Made by a program: the position numbers and the translations under genes. DNA of 64,000 bases from Rhodocollybia butyracea. Taxonomy: Eukaryota > Basidiomycota > Agaricomycetes > Agaricales > Omphalotaceae. The stretch spans positions 62,001 to 126,000 of the forward strand of contig JADNRY010000161.1 of assembly GCA_015501585.1 (NCBI GenBank), given 5' to 3'. Below, piece after piece: positions 1-12,365 of this stretch. Within the stretch, counting starts at the first letter, position 1, and each line of letters starts with the position of its first letter. Under the pieces are notes generated by a model that did not search any database, was not told where the DNA came from, and worked only from the letters and a program-made list of their open reading frames with translations.

Positions 1-2
1 TC

Positions 3-2730
3 GAACCCAGAAATTGGCCCGAGTGTCTTCCTCAGCTTCTGAATATGCTAGATTTGCCAGATTTGGATAGGCAAGAGGTATGTGAAAGCGGTAAACTTTT
101 GATGATGTTTTAAAACTATTCGATAGGCTGTGTTTAATGTTCTTCAGAAAGCATGCGAAGAATATCCGCGAAAGTTGGATGTAGAAATCGGTGGTGCTCG
201 CCCTCTTGACTTTATGATTCCCAAGTTCCTTCTCCTTGGAGACCACATTTCATCCAGGATGAGGTCGCATGCGGTTGCTTGCCTCGCCTGTTTCGTTCCA
301 GTCAACTCCCAGTCCCTATATGTTCATGTTGACACTTTCATAGCTTGTCTTTTGCGACGGGCTTCTGACGAGGATCCTTCGGTTCGCCAACATGTTTGTC
401 AAGCACTCGCATCATTGCTGGCGACTCGTCCCGAAAAGCTTGTGCCTAAGATGGAGCACGTGGCCGAGTTCATGCTCGATTCAATGAAGGAGCAGAATGA
501 AAATATTGCCTTCCAAGCCGCTGGATTCTGGCTCACTTTTGCTAAAGATTTTAAACTAGCTCCGTCATTGCAGCTCAACAAAGTGGCCCCCGTTCTCCTG
601 GATTGTGTGATCTATGGTCAGGATCTGGAAGGTGATGCAATCGATGCGGCTTTTACTGATGATAAGGAGACCAACGTTAAGCCTCGTCATTGCGGGGCCA
701 AATCACACGGATTTGACCGAGATGCAGGTGATGAGGCCCATGCAAAAGTACCAAAACCTTGTGTCGAGGCTTACCGAGAAAAGACCATCGATTCGGATGA
801 TAATGGCGATTTTCTGGATGATGATGAATCTGAGAATGAGAGTCTTCGAACGCGCGCCGCTGCAGCGTTAGATGCCCTGGCTGTTCGATGTAGCAGTGAT
901 TTACTTGATGTGTTACTTGCTCCATTGAAGGGTAAGCTATGGAGCAATGACTGGTTGCAGAGGGAAAGTGGTATCCTTGCCCTTGGTGCAATCGCAGAGG
1001 GTGAGTGCCTGTTCTTTTCAATTTTTCTTTGACTTACATACCTTGTCCAGGTTGTATTGAAGCAATTGAACCTCATTTGTCAACCCTTGTACCCCATCTC
1101 ATTAATACACTGAACGATTCAAAGGTAAATTGAACGCCCTTTGTCCTAGTAACCTGCACTTATTAGACAGTCTACTGTCTAGCCCCTTGTTAGGTCTACC
1201 ACTTGCTGGACACTTGGATGTTATGCTAGCTGGACAACCCAACCAATCTCGGATGAGCACAAGGAAAAATACTTCATACCGACAATGAAAGGAGTAAGTT
1301 TTTGATCATATAGCTGAGCAATTGTTTCATTGACTTTTTTGGTCCTTAGCTTTTGTGCATGATCCTTGACAACAACGAACAGGTTCAAGAGGCTGGGTGC
1401 AGTGCGTTTGCCACTTTGGTAGAGCATGCTGGCATGGAACTCGCTCCATATCTTGAGCTGGTACTTCATAAGCTGGTCTCCGCTTTTGAAATGTACCAAC
1501 ACAAGGACATGTTGATCCTCTTTGATGCTGTAGGAACCTTGGCAGATGCCGTTGGACGCGAGCTGTCCGATTCTACCTACGTTGAAATTCTCATGCCTCC
1601 GCTCACCAATTGTTGGGCGGAATTGAAGGACGAGGATATTGGTCTGATACCGTTACTCGAGGTTTGACGCGTTATTCATAATTTAACAGAATCCCTTTGA
1701 CCTTTCTCCCTTGTAGTGCTTTGCTTCTGTCACTATCGCTATGGGCCAAGCATTCCTACCATATGCACCACCTGTTTTCGAAAGATGCTGCTCCATCATC
1801 CTGCAGTATCAGCAATTCCAACAAAATCCAGATCTTGACGAACCAGACAAGTCTTGCCTGGTGGCTACGTTAAATGTTCTTTCGGGACTCACGCAAGGTC
1901 TGGGTATGGCGCTCAAAGCCTTGATTGGCCAGAGTCAGCCAAATTTACTGACTCTGCTAACAATCTGCCTTAAGCATCCTCAAGTTGCCGTTAGGCAATC
2001 TGCATATGCGCTTGTTGGAGATATGGCCATGGCTTGCTTCCCAATTCTCAAGCCTCACATGCCTGGTATCATGGCTAAGCTGATTCTACAGCTCGACCCA
2101 GAACCAAAGGCTGAATTTCTTGGCGCCTCAGACAATGCAGCCTGGTCGGTTGGTGAAGTAGCGCTGCGGTATGGAGGTACGTTTTACACATTATATCCTA
2201 GTTTCATTCTTAACATTCGTCCAGATGATCCCGAGTTCCAACAATGGGTACCCTCGCTAATATCGCGGTTGATACCTATTCTCCTCCACCCCAAAGCTCC
2301 CAGAAGCTTGCGCGAGAATGCCGCTGTTTCAATAGGCCGGATTGGTCTCATGCATCCCAATCTCGTCGCTCCTCACCTTCCGGAGTTCGCTCAGGCTTGG
2401 TGTCAGGCGTTGTATGAGATTCGTGACAATGAAGAGAAGGACTCGGCTTTCCGTGGCTTGTGTACCATGGTACAAGTCAACCAGGCTGGTATTGCGAATG
2501 TCAGTTGATACTATTCTATGGTGTGTCTTCTCATTGACATCTACTTTCAGAGTTTGTGGTGGCTTTGTAACTCAATTGTTCAATGGAACCAACCATCTCC
2601 AAAATTAAACAACATGTTCAAAACACTTCTGCAAAGCCTCAAGCAGCATGACGAAACTGGCTGGGCTGCACAGGTTGCAGCGTTTTCCCCCGTCGTTCAG
2701 GAGCAGCTTGCGACGCGATTTGGTGTTTAG
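3..2730 (+). CDS. Transportin / karyopherin beta-2 (Kap104-like) nuclear import receptor, 3' part
   Basis: HEAT-repeat import receptor that carries cargo such as PY-NLS RNA-binding proteins through nuclear pores under Ran control. Eight exons can be joined: 3-77, 127-1000, 1051-1124, 1183-1293, 1350-1661, 1717-2176, 2225-2499 and 2551-2730. They sum to 2361 nt (786 residues plus stop) with consistent phases; the 5' end lies outside the window. Seen: the start [16 protein letters not shown], the family segment [47 protein letters not shown], and the C-terminus [13 protein letters not shown]...ATRFGV. An acidic loop ([15 protein letters not shown], encoded near 790-840) corresponds to the H8 loop of transportins. 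The loop's usual flanking Trp-Asn pair appears replaced ([16 protein letters not shown]). Introns are 49-69 nt. This is the only clear housekeeping gene here. The identity is secure; the exact start is not visible. Confidence 0.93.
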
Positions 2731-4189
2731 GATATCAGTATTTTTCTTCTGTTTTCCATTTCTCCTTTTGCTTTTGGCACCCTTCTACGTATTCACCTTG
2801 GGTGTGACACCACTGGTCCATTGTGTTTTTGCATATGCCTATCTCAACATAAGTATTTCACATAATCTCAGTAATTTGTTATCACTAAAGACAAACGTGA
2901 GCTGAAAGCTTGGAAGCTAAACGATGAATACACATACTTGATTGTTTGCGACGATTCGTTATTGTTGCCACTGAGTTTAGTGATCTTGAAGAGGGGCTGC
3001 GGCTTTTCGTGTAGCTGCCTCGGACTCGGCGGAGAAGGGCATAGACTTGCTATAGCGTTGTTAGTAGTTATGCGAAAGTCTTTGAAGCGAGACTTACGAT
3101 CTTGTTCACGAGAAGTGACACTCTCAACAACTACATCGGACTCGGGGCCAATGGTAGGACTCGTCGTCAACGGTAACAGTAGTAGACAGAGCTTGTAACG
3201 TATGAAAAGTGCTGGAGCAAGAAGATTAAAGCCGATTTTCCTCGACAATTGCTCCTACTTATAGGCTAAAGACAATAGGTCGTAAACAAGACCACTCTCG
3301 CGTGCGCACGGGACAAGAAAAGACAATAAGTAAGTGAAAATATACTAGTATAATGATATTTTGTTAGCTACACAGAATGACAACTTAACATTAGTACACT
3401 CACTGATTTAAGAGTCAGACTATGGAAAACGATCCGGAGCGCCCCAAGAAACCAGATAAGCTGAGTCAAAGCGGTACTTATGGAGTTCACGCAAGTGATC
3501 GCGTGTACAACGAATATACATTTTGTTATTCCGTCGGTTGCCAGAGACAAACCGTACGACGAATCTAAAGAGTTTACTTGTAAACTACGAGTTCCAGTAA
3601 CCCTGTTCTGCCATAAAAATTAGACAGTGTTAATTGAATGAAAGAAACTTACCTTTGCCCACTTCTCAAGTTAGAGCAAGTATTGCTAGGATTACCGGGC
3701 GAAGTGTCTGCAGGTAAACTACGTGCAGAGGTCCAGAAAAGCGAAAATTTTCAAGATGAACGAAGCCACCTGCACGTCAGAATGTTTAAATCTGTCACCA
3801 AGTGTCGTAGTGAGAAAAGTTACATACATTTACATCTGTAACGGGGGCGAGATTTAGAGAGTGCTTCCAGCGCTAGATGAAGAAGCGACTCTGGGAACGC
3901 ACATTAACTAGGATGTAATGAAAATAACACGATAAAACTTACCGGCTCGCGAAGCTTTCGGAGTTGGGAACGCTTCAAGCCAAAGTCGGTCCAGATTTGA
4001 GCACGAGTGATCGATTTTCTTTGTATATCTACCAAAGCTGACCTTCGAGAAGTACATTGGAAAAAAACCCCCGCCGCAGAAATTAATATCTTCCAACGTA
4101 GGCAATCCATATCTTTCGATAACGTCTTGTTCAACTTAGTCGTTCCTTAGTTGTTCCCTGTTAAGCCTCAATCTCCGAAGTTCAAACCT
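2731..4189. other. Intergenic stretch with weak, unassigned minus-strand coding signals
   Basis: No convincing gene. A minus-strand segment at 2890-3248 could be spliced (GTAAGT donor near 3095, AG acceptor near 3045) into a short Arg/Ser-rich or Glu-rich peptide. Another segment at 3904-4134 reads for about 60 residues before a GTAAGT. Neither resembles a family I know, and no complete frame from start to stop can be assembled. Part of this could be the 3' UTR of the transportin gene. Confidence 0.35.
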
Positions 4190-4390
4190 TCAGTTCTGCT
4201 CTCCAATGGCCCATATGGTAACGCCGATCCCCAGCCATGTCCCATTTGCAGAAGACTTGGAGATAACCATAGCGCCTTGACGCAGATCAGGCAAGGCCGA
4301 CTCAGAGGCTAAGATATAATCCACGACAGAAGTGCCCCTTGGTTTACCTGGCATTGAAGATTCAAACTTGTTCCACGTAAGGTCGTTCAA
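4190..4390 (-). pseudogene. Fragment of a LINE (non-LTR retrotransposon) endonuclease domain
   Basis: The 66-residue frame contains KPRGTSVVDYILASESALPD. This resembles the late part of exonuclease-endonuclease-phosphatase domains encoded by fungal LINEs, where a 'GTSxxDYxLxS' block precedes the catalytic S-D-H segment. Only this piece survives: the expected SDH-like motif is replaced by unrelated sequence (WLGIGVTIW), and no reverse transcriptase follows. It lies next to the left end of the 3.29-kb repeat and is probably a relic. It could be a separate insertion from the reverse-transcriptase fragment near 12.4-12.9 kb. Confidence 0.5.
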
Positions 4391-4453
4391 GGCTTAGCGC
4401 CCAAACGGATCCAAAAACGAGATGTCAAGACAAATTGATGTATAGTAGGTACG

Positions 4454-7400
4454 TAGATACAGGGGTGCTGGAGAATTTGAATATACTATGAGCTAAAATG
4501 CAAAAAGAGCTGGTAAGTAGAGCAATCTTTAGGAATAAAAATTGAACACGCACTTGATACACACTGCAAAACCAAGAGTAATTGCAAATAGAAGGTACAG
4601 ATAGCAGTTCGACTATTAAAGTAAGCTGAGATGCCTAAAAAAGCTATGTTAGTTCAGTGATTTTAAAGATAAGAAACTCAAGACGCACTGAAAAACCAAG
4701 AGCAATCGTCGCACAAATCAAAGAATGTAGTAGTTGAAGACTAACAACGGTCAGTTCAATGATTAAGAAGAAAAGAAGAGACACACTTCAGAGAAAACAT
4801 ACAAGGAATCCAACAAAAGAGTGATCGGGGAAGGATCGTGAAATCAGATTTGGGAAGGAAAAGAGCCAGCAAGAGGGTCGGAAGCAACGAGCACGAAAGA
4901 TGATTTTATGAAAGCGTGACTGCACTGGTGACCAACGAAGCGCATGCTGAAGAATCCAGAAATGTATATACTGTCCATTTCAATCACCCAGGCGCAGATT
5001 GCTAGGATGTTTGGTAGTTCCAAGAAAGCCAACCAGCTGTCACTGAGGCAATAATGGTAAGAGGGAATGATGGCAAGAGGGAATGAGGCAATGATGGTAG
5101 AAGGGAATGTGGCAGCGAGGTTGACTGAGTACAAGAGCGAGAATATTATTTGAGTACAAGAGTGATTTTTTTTCGCAAGCAACATCTAAAAAGCAGCAAA
5201 CCGCGACAGCTCAGAGCTGCTTGTCGCGTCCATCTCGAGCGTAGGGCCGGAGCCGCCTTTCGCGTCTGTTGTTTTCCCGTTTCGTGTGCGCATCTAGCTG
5301 AGGTCGGGGCCAGTTGAACGCAATGCGAATCTTGAAGTCGCACTCAGTTGAGTGGCGAGGAAGAGGTTACTAAAAAAACATACCTTAGTTGCAGCCGTGA
5401 GACGCGGATGGGTCACTGTGGGGTTCGCTCGACTGCTTGGTCCGCTTTCGTTTTCAGGGTGGGTCATATTTTTAGTTCTTTTTTCGTGGCTGAAGTGAAG
5501 GTGAAGGTGGTGGTAGCTGGGAGTGTTGAAGCGCGCGCGGCAGATGCCTTTATAGGTGCGGCACCTGTGCTGACTCTTTGCTGACTTAACCTTCGTTTTT
5601 GCGGGATTGTATGTTTTCTCTAACATACTTAGATATTCGATTCCCTATTTTGAGTGGCGCACTGGCCGAAATGCTAGTGAGAATGAACAGCTGCGGTACC
5701 GGTGCCCAAGACTGACGCCGGAAGGCAGATTCTGCGATTCTGCGAACACTTTTTTCATCACTTCATAACTTCTTATGAGATATACACTGATAGCCGTAGT
5801 GGTTGGCGACAAAATATTTATTTGTACAGCTAAGCAGCTGGCAGCACAATTGACAGTATATTTCTACATACTTACAGCTAAGCAGACGACCGCGATACGT
5901 AAGCACAGAATCGTAATTGTTTGTTTGAGAGGCACAAGAGTTACTGACTGAATGACATTTGACGCGTCCGGACTACGTAGTAGAGCCAATCAGAGTTAAA
6001 GTTATAAGTTGAGTTTAGAGTTACTGACCGAATGACATTTGAATAACGCGATAGAGAACCATGTGGAGCTGGCAAGGCAAAAGGTTAGTAATTTCTCAGA
6101 TTTGCATAAAAATACGTACAACGTCGCATGGTCGCTAAAGCCCAACTCACCATGCAGTTTACAAGGAGATCGAAATCTGGGATTTTAAGGACTTGTGGAA
6201 TACAACGCCAACACGAAACCAGCATCATAAGGAAGGAGCACAGTAACACTGCAAGAACCGTGCACCTACCGCCCCAGATATTCTATCAGTCTTCCCAGTT
6301 TAACTTTAAATTTCCTTTACGAGCGGCTGGTTCGTGGAAGTCTAGCCGATCTAGGTTGGATACGGAACGACCTCATTGATAGCACCTGAGAAGAGTTTGC
6401 CAAGCAAGCGCTTGTTGACGGAAAAATATCCCTCCATGTCAACGGGGAAGTCCGCTCTTTTGCCGGCGTCGGCGCTCTTCCATCGAAAGACGGTCGCCAC
6501 TTTAACAACCACCAAAGGTTTCGTCGGCTCTGAAGGCTCAAGTGGATCGTCTCCGAGATGAGGTGACGCTGTCAAAGATGGGATCAAGCAAGACCATAAA
6601 CGAGGTATGTATATTATTGATTTGTGCGCCCAGACGTTCGGTAACCCGCATCACAGTTCAGGTGCAGGAGAGGCTGAAGGGTAGGTCCTATCGTACGCAG
6701 GTGCAGTTGACTAGCGTACGCAGTTGAAGTACTGTAGTTAATGTAGAGGAAGGAGGAGAACGGGAGCAGGAAGAAGATAGAGGGGTGGCCAAGGTGAAGA
6801 AGACCCTATCATGGATTCCGAGTCCCTGGTAAGCTCGACAGCAATTCATCTGTGGAGCGACTCTGATGCCTCCAAGTCCGATGCGCTGCCACTCGCAAGT
6901 CTGCCATAATCTTCTCTGACGACGAGTCCTCCATTGAGGAGGCCCTCAAGTCCCGTTGAGAAGAAAATTGGTGAGTCTCTAAACGAGCCGACTCCGACTC
7001 CGACGATGACATTGATAGCTTCACCGAGGATACTGGTGACGCGGAGGTCTCGGATGAGGAAAATTCCTCTGCAGCTCCTGACGCTCCGAAGTCGAAATCA
7101 AAAAAGAAAGTCGTAAGATTGGGAGACATTCTTTTCCAGATATTCTTTTCCCTCAACTTGGTAGGTCTCTTCGCGGCTGATTTTACGGGTCAATATTTCG
7201 AATAGGATTTCATCGATTTCTGTCGATTGCTGTGTTGTTCTGCGTCGGGCATTATGAATATCGGAATATGGTACACCTTACCTGTCTAAGAACTGTTGAC
7301 AAACTTCATGGCGAGCATGGTCCATTCCAAACTAAAACGGGGATATGGTCTTCAGCGCGCCGAAGTCATGAATAGGAGGAGTCCCACAAACCATGGCGCA

Positions 7401-7739
7401 ACCGAAACGCAGCAATCCAAATTTCCTGTCGTTTGAGCTCGAGAAATCGTAATTCAGAAGGAGGCTGAACGTCTAACTCGGGAAGTAGAGATATGCGAGC
7501 ACGTGGTATGGCGGATTGAGATCAGCGCTTGGAAAAGGCAAGCGCTCAGCGCCTGGAATACGAGATTCCCACACATCATATACTACATTTACGCTTCAAC
7601 ATCTACATTTACTTATCCTAATACTCAATCTTATCCTATACCGTACAAAACTTGCAACTTAGTTGCAGACAAGTAGTCGTTCATAAGTCGCCGGCAACTT
7701 AGTTACGTCCGAGGAGCCCCGGGAGGGGATCACTAGTGC
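4454..7739. repeat. 3.29-kb direct repeat, copy 1 (partner 45988-49287)
   Basis: The block from TAGATACAGGGGTGCTGG to GGATCACTAGTGC occurs twice in the same orientation, with an offset of 41534 bp. By eye the copies differ at about six single bases and by one 14-bp insertion present in copy 2 (near 49189). No terminal inverted repeats, long ORF or clear target-site duplication is visible. Left flank: LINE relic. Right flank: the inverted arm that begins at 7747. It may be a non-autonomous mobile element or a segmental duplication. It holds only scattered short frames and one acidic coding-like stretch (see 6815-7140). Confidence 0.9.
6815..7140 (+). pseudogene. Acidic/Ser-rich coding relic inside the 3.29-kb repeat
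   Basis: Reading the plus strand in changing frames gives MDSESL near the start, then KSAIIFSDDESSIEEALKSR followed by a stop, then SDSDDDIDSFTEDTGDAEVS and a Lys-rich KSKSKKKVVRLGDILF. Codon texture looks protein-coding, and GT/AG pairs could remove some of the breaks, but I cannot make a full gene. The same stretch recurs near 48349-48674 in the second repeat copy with two base changes. No family is recognised; it may be a captured gene fragment. Confidence 0.3.
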
Positions 7740-8119
7740 ACGATAGCGTTGCGATTCCCCTATCGTTGAGGGTCGACGTTACCTCCCTTGTGGTTTTTCA
7801 ACAATAACTGATAAATCCTATTTATAAACAGAGAAATACTTTGCTATTTTACGTCGCTGTGAGAATTGTATTTGTCTTGTTTGAACTCAGTCTCCCATGG
7901 TCGCTCATGAGACTCATACCGTGAAAACACATAATTCTCACACTATTGTACTTCAGGCAAGAACTTGTAACCAAAAAAATCGACAAAATGAGCTTTAATT
8001 TTCGTTTAAAACTACACAGGCTCTCTGTATTTTTCCAATATCTTTCCCTCCTAAGAGCTAGGTTCTCTGGCCCTTACCAAACCCACACAACAAAGCCACT
8101 CTTCTGCGCTCTTTTCTCA

Positions 8120-10818
8120 ATGTCCTTACCTGATTTCCAATACAATCCTTGGGGTCCTGCACAGCCCCTAAATGCTACAACCGACGAAGGACGGTTGCCT
8201 GGAAACGCACAGTCTCCAAATTCTGTAAACGAAAGACAGGTGCCTCATGCGCAGCCTCCAGATCCTCTTGAGCATTGGACAATGAACGTCGACTCTGGTA
8301 GCAACGTACTTGAGGTCTCGATGCGCTATCCTGACAGTACGCTGTCACAGTCGGTAGGTTTCCCTCTCTTGAGTTTAATCTTTCTCTTTCACTTACCTGT
8401 GGTGTGGTGAATACTTACAGGATGTATTGCAAAGCAAGAGAGCGAAGGGTTCATCATCCTCAACGCTACGTGTTGACCAGGTGATTATTATTATCTTACT
8501 AACGCTCCGTTTCTGGCTGATTTCCCTGGCTACAGCTACGCGACAAGCTAGCAACTCAGAGTGAACGTCTCAGTCACTTTGCCACGCTTAGCAAAGTCCG
8601 CAAAGCAGAAGCTCAGGCTGTCGAAGAGCAGCTGCGTATGCAAGAACATGAGAATGAGCTACTGAAAGAACAGATTTTATTGAATCAAACCATGCAGCAA
8701 ACCATGCAACAAACCATGCAGGATGTTGACATGGACGAGGATGAAGTTCAAACGCTGAAGGAGATGCAAGCAGTCGACAAGATGCTTGGAGTCACTAAAG
8801 TATAGACGCCTTCTTCAAATAAGCGGATTTTGAATTAATACTGTTCTAGGAATTTAGCGAATTTAGCGAACAGCGGAAGGAAATGCAACGGGAATTAGTG
8901 AGAAGCTTTGTGATACCGATGTTTACCTTCTGAACCTTCTGAACTGAAATGGCGCAGAACGAGAAGAACGCAACAATTCATCATCTTCAAACTATCGTCG
9001 ATGTAAGTAGTGCGTTTCAAAGGAAGTAACTCACTCACCTTACCCGTCAGAGACACTATCATTCGAAAGCTGCTAAAGGGCCGTTGAATCCTGCATCTCA
9101 ATTACCGGCCTTTTCTAGTCCAGGAATGATTATTGACGTAGGAAAAACACTCTGCACTTTGTCTTTAAAGTCACGTCTACTTTTCAGAATCCTTTGGGGT
9201 CGATGCCCATCGCAGGACCACATTCTGCGTCCAAAACGCACACCCCACTTAACCCAGAGTCGTTGTTGGAGTCCCAAGAGGTCCGCCAGCTGCAAAATCC
9301 TCCTCCGCATCACCCGATTGCTGCTGGAGGGCCGTTGAATCCTGCATCTCAATTACCAGCAGCCTTTTCTAATCCAGTGATTATTGATGTAGGAAAAACG
9401 CTCTGCCCTTTGTCTTTAAAGTCACGTCTACTTTTCAGAACTCCCCGGGGTCGATGCCCATCGCAGGACCACATTCTGCATCTAACCCTCTTAACCCAGA
9501 ATCGTCGACGGGGTCCCAAAAGGTCTGCCAGCTATATAATCCTCCTCCGGATACGCCAGAAGTATCACTGCAAATACCAACTAATATTTCGCAAATGGCT
9601 GACTCTGGAACCCTGCAATCAATGACAGGGGCTCTTAACGGGGCCACGCGCAGCTTCAACCCTTCCAATCCAGAAGAAGTCGCGACAATGGTGATTTTGC
9701 TCAAAAAACTGTTGACTCGACTTGAGCCTGTGAATGCTGCTTCAGACAGCACTCAAAATAACAACAGAAAACGGGGGCACCAAACCGAGATGGAAGAAGA
9801 GCAGAGGAGGGTAAAAGAAAGGATTGGAGAACAAGCTGACAACAACTGGAAGGCGAGATACCTGCGCTGGTCTTCATACTTCTATTGATTAAATTTACCT
9901 GCAGACGGCGGTACGAGAACTCTGGAAAGAGTTCTACAACGTAACCTGTGCCAACGATTTTCAAATCTACCAGAGCGCTGATCCCGATAAAGTCAATGCG
10001 TTTGCTGAAGGGAGAGGATCTGGTCCAGATGACGATTTAATCCTAGATCTCTCCACTGGCCATGAGTTCTCGAGATGGAACAGGACAGTCACCGCGCGGT
10101 GGTACGCCAGTATTCATACTGCTTGGAAGCAAGACCCAGAACAATGGGGTCTTCACTCAGATATCACGCAACTCTACCTCTTAGCCCTCATCCACAACCA
10201 GTTGAGAGAAGCAAGGTCTGCATGGTCTATGGCCCAGAGACGGAAGATCAGTGAGGGTGATATCGAGAGATACGAGACTGAGGAGGAGGTTGATAAGAGG
10301 ATTCAGGACTGGTACAAGATAAGGTGGGCGAGAGTTAGACACACAACTAGACGACGGACTGTGAGTTACTCGCCTTATTACTCGCCTTAGAGAGAGACGA
10401 GCAGTCTACTCATTCACTGCATAGAAACTAGATGTCAGGAAGAAGACCATGGAACAGGCTATCAAGAAGTCGTGCAATCCTGGAGTATGGGTATATCTCG
10501 GTGATGTTCTCAACGAGTTATCTGTCTCCGGCATGTCTGATGATGAGTCGGATATTGAGACAGATAGTTTGGGTGATACAGGGAAGGTTTTCAAAACCGT
10601 TGGATGTCAATGGAGATCTCCGGAAGTCACCTCGTATGAGCTCCACCTATAAAACGGAAACAGACAGATGGTGGGGTACCGGTAAGCCTCCAAAGAAACT
10701 TCCGAGGCTCATGTATAACCAAACATGGCTGGGGACGCTGGACGTATGGGAGATCGAGGAGCTGGAAATATCCAATAGGTCTTTCACGTTATTGGAGGTG
10801 AAACAAGTCTCAGCATAG
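8120..10818 (+). pseudogene. Coiled-coil protein gene, left-arm copy, broken by a 55-bp deletion
   Basis: Exons follow the same plan as the intact right-arm copy: 8120-8353, 8421-8480, 8536-8799, 8850-8897, 8958-9002, 9051-9137, 9188-9388, 9439-9852, 9905-10360 and 10425 onward. The intron after 9852 starts with GC (GC-AG, 52 nt); the others are GT-AG. All phases agree until the last exon. There, a deletion after PEVTSY near 10636 shifts the frame to ELHL and a stop at about 10651. The conserved tail (MYNQTWLGTLDVWEIEELEI...) is still present out of frame up to 10818. An in-frame 60-codon segment near 9550 is also missing. The protein has a Gln/Glu-rich coiled coil (QTMQQTMQQTMQ) and an unknown C-terminal helical domain (ELWKEFYNVTCAND). 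Function unknown; it is probably associated with a mobile element. Confidence 0.75.
9078..9557 (+). repeat. Tandem duplication of an exon-intron unit (period 251 bp)
   Basis: GGGCCGTTGAATCCTGCATC starts at 9078 and again at 9329. Each unit holds an exon end (PLNPASQLPA), an intron beginning GTAGGAAAAAC and ending CTTTTCAG, and a following exon (GSMPIAGPHSAS). Because the unit is a multiple of three in coding length, the reading frame is kept and the protein gains a repeated Pro/Ser-rich block. The same duplication is present in the right arm (about 24190-24660), so it predates the arm duplication. Confidence 0.85.
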
Positions 10819-11172
10819 TAGTACAGTAATTCGAGAAGGGGCGAATATAATAGGCAAAAGTATCAATGTATATACCGTATTCTTGCAAAGGCTTGAGTCT
10901 ACCAAACTTTTCCTTTCCCTTTCGCCGCTGTAAGATTTGAAGTTTCACTGTATCGGCGTGAGTAGAAGGTTTGCCCATATATTATCCCACATGAAAGTTG
11001 CACTCGTCCTCACCAGGTATACTGACCCCGCTAGCCTCTCTTCGCTTAGCAAAGTGATCCAGCAGGCGTTTGATATGAGTAGCCCCCGAAATGAGAAACT
11101 CATCAAGGCTTGCGGCGTGGCCAGAAGGCATACGTTCAAGGACGTCTGTTGCCAGCTCCTCAAGATCTCTCA

Positions 11173-11945
11173 AGCGTACCCGAGCATATGCCATGCTTTT
11201 CTATGAAATGGCAGCCACTCGGGATTATCCGGATGATAGCCATATGAGGCGCCTCTGCTCCTTTCAGACGCACTTGGCAGGAGCTGGAGGATTGAATAAA
11301 TCATTGTTATAACTGAAAGACCGTCTTCTGGGCCTATCGCGCAGGCTTGATCAATGGCCCCTACGCGGTCTTATCCTTGAGGGTGTTATTGTCGATGTGG
11401 AAGAGGCCCTAAAGGAAATGATCCCAGAGGTCAGGTCCGCAATTACACGTACGCAACGAGCTCTCGGACGTTGAATACCAATACATGTTTGCGGCTGGTG
11501 AGTTCAGTTACTGTCTTATCTCTACATTCTGAAACTGCTTCACAGTGAAATCTGAGAATGATACCAAGGCTGATAATGATACGAACCAAGATAGCACGGG
11601 ATTGCTCGGTTGAACCCTCAAATTTTAGCGACGGCATTCTTGACACTACTGCGGTCAATCAGTGGTTAGCTGCAAGACCCGCGAAAATGCAACGGATTTC
11701 GAGCCCCCTGATCTATGACAGCGACCATCCTGACCATGTTCCTGACGACGAGAGCGAACCTGAGCGAACTCTCATCCGACGATGAATTGGATGAATTAGA
11801 TTCCGAAATTGATGAAGCTAGGCCCGTGGGGAGTACGATGGTCATATCGGAAATGAAAGTAATTAGACGATACGAACGACTCCAACCAGTTTATCTCAAA
11901 TCGCTCAGTCACCTCTTAGGTTCTCCTGCTTCCCTTTGAATAATT
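11173..11945 (+). other. Coding-like relic next to the left arm
   Basis: Just after the arm ends, plus-strand stretches read like protein. One gives LKDRLLGLSRRLDQWPLRG and VDVEEALKEMIPEVRSAI (11310-11460), then a GTGAGT...CACAG intron-like gap (11502-11545). An acidic tail follows: ELSSDDELDELDSEIDEAR, near 11765-11820. Stops interrupt the frames, so no gene can be built. It may be the 3' part of whichever gene occupied the arm boundary. No family is recognised. Confidence 0.3.
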
Positions 11946-12239
11946 CTACCTTTCACGAACGATAAGATAAGATATGGAAGTGCACGCTTGTGCACGCAGT
12001 CCCTGGTATAGTCGTGAGTTGATATCACTTCCTCGGCAGAGGTGACATCTTTGATCGAGCTTCATCAAAGTGCAGAAAAGTGCTGGCTCGAGTCTACTGT
12101 TGGTAGACTCGGTGCGTAGACCTTAAACGCTCTTCCGTTTTAACTGATCAATACGATTCTATAATCTCGTTATAGGGAACGGCCCGATAATCATAGGCGT
12201 GGACAAAAAACCAAATAAGAAACAATCAACCGAACGTTC
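11946..12239. repeat. Non-coding stretch with a short dispersed repeat related to 32805-32925
   Basis: CAGTCCCTG near 11999 and GGCTCGAGTCTA near 12086 frame about 100 bp that resembles the segment at 32805-32925. There CAGTCCCTG and GGCTCGAGTCTA have a similar spacing, with AGACTCGAACCA as an inverted partner at the left edge. This fits a small MITE or tRNA-derived SINE family. No gene seen. Confidence 0.4.
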
Positions 12240-12365
12240 CCTATAGGGCCCGGAAGGCCAGCCACTTTACGCGCTGCGGGAAGGTCGTTCAAGGAGATCA
12301 AAACACCAGCTTCAACCCTAGCGCCGGTGCTGGAATCAGCAGTACGCGAAATTTTGAGACCTGGC
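12240..12365 (-). pseudogene. Tnp2 transposase relic, downstream piece
   Basis: On the minus strand this reads ADSSTGA, VEAGVLIS and NDLPAARKVAGL with one frame slip. That corresponds to NGRTVEAAIVLSVNDLPAAR in the intact transposase at 53330-57167. Together with the piece at 12886-13150 it is the remains of one Tnp2 gene that was split by the LINE fragment between them. Confidence 0.7.

Larger units (their letters stand above)
7747..11172 (+). repeat. Left arm of a large inverted repeat (partner 22342-25900)
   Basis: From CGTTGCGATTCCC at 7747 to AGATCTCTCA at 11172 this arm matches the reverse complement of 22342-25900. The two are nearly identical in long runs, with a few indels. The left arm has about 30 bp near 7812 and about 50 bp near 8032 that the right lacks. 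It lacks 180 bp near 9550 and about 55 bp near 10636 that the right has. The arms carry opposite-facing copies of one multi-exon gene and enclose an 11.2-kb spacer. Confidence 0.9.

Noticed and set aside
2868..3248. Possible small spliced minus-strand gene (candidate pheromone or SR-like peptide)
   Set aside because: No start-to-stop model could be built, no CaaX-type end was found, and splice choices gave conflicting frames.
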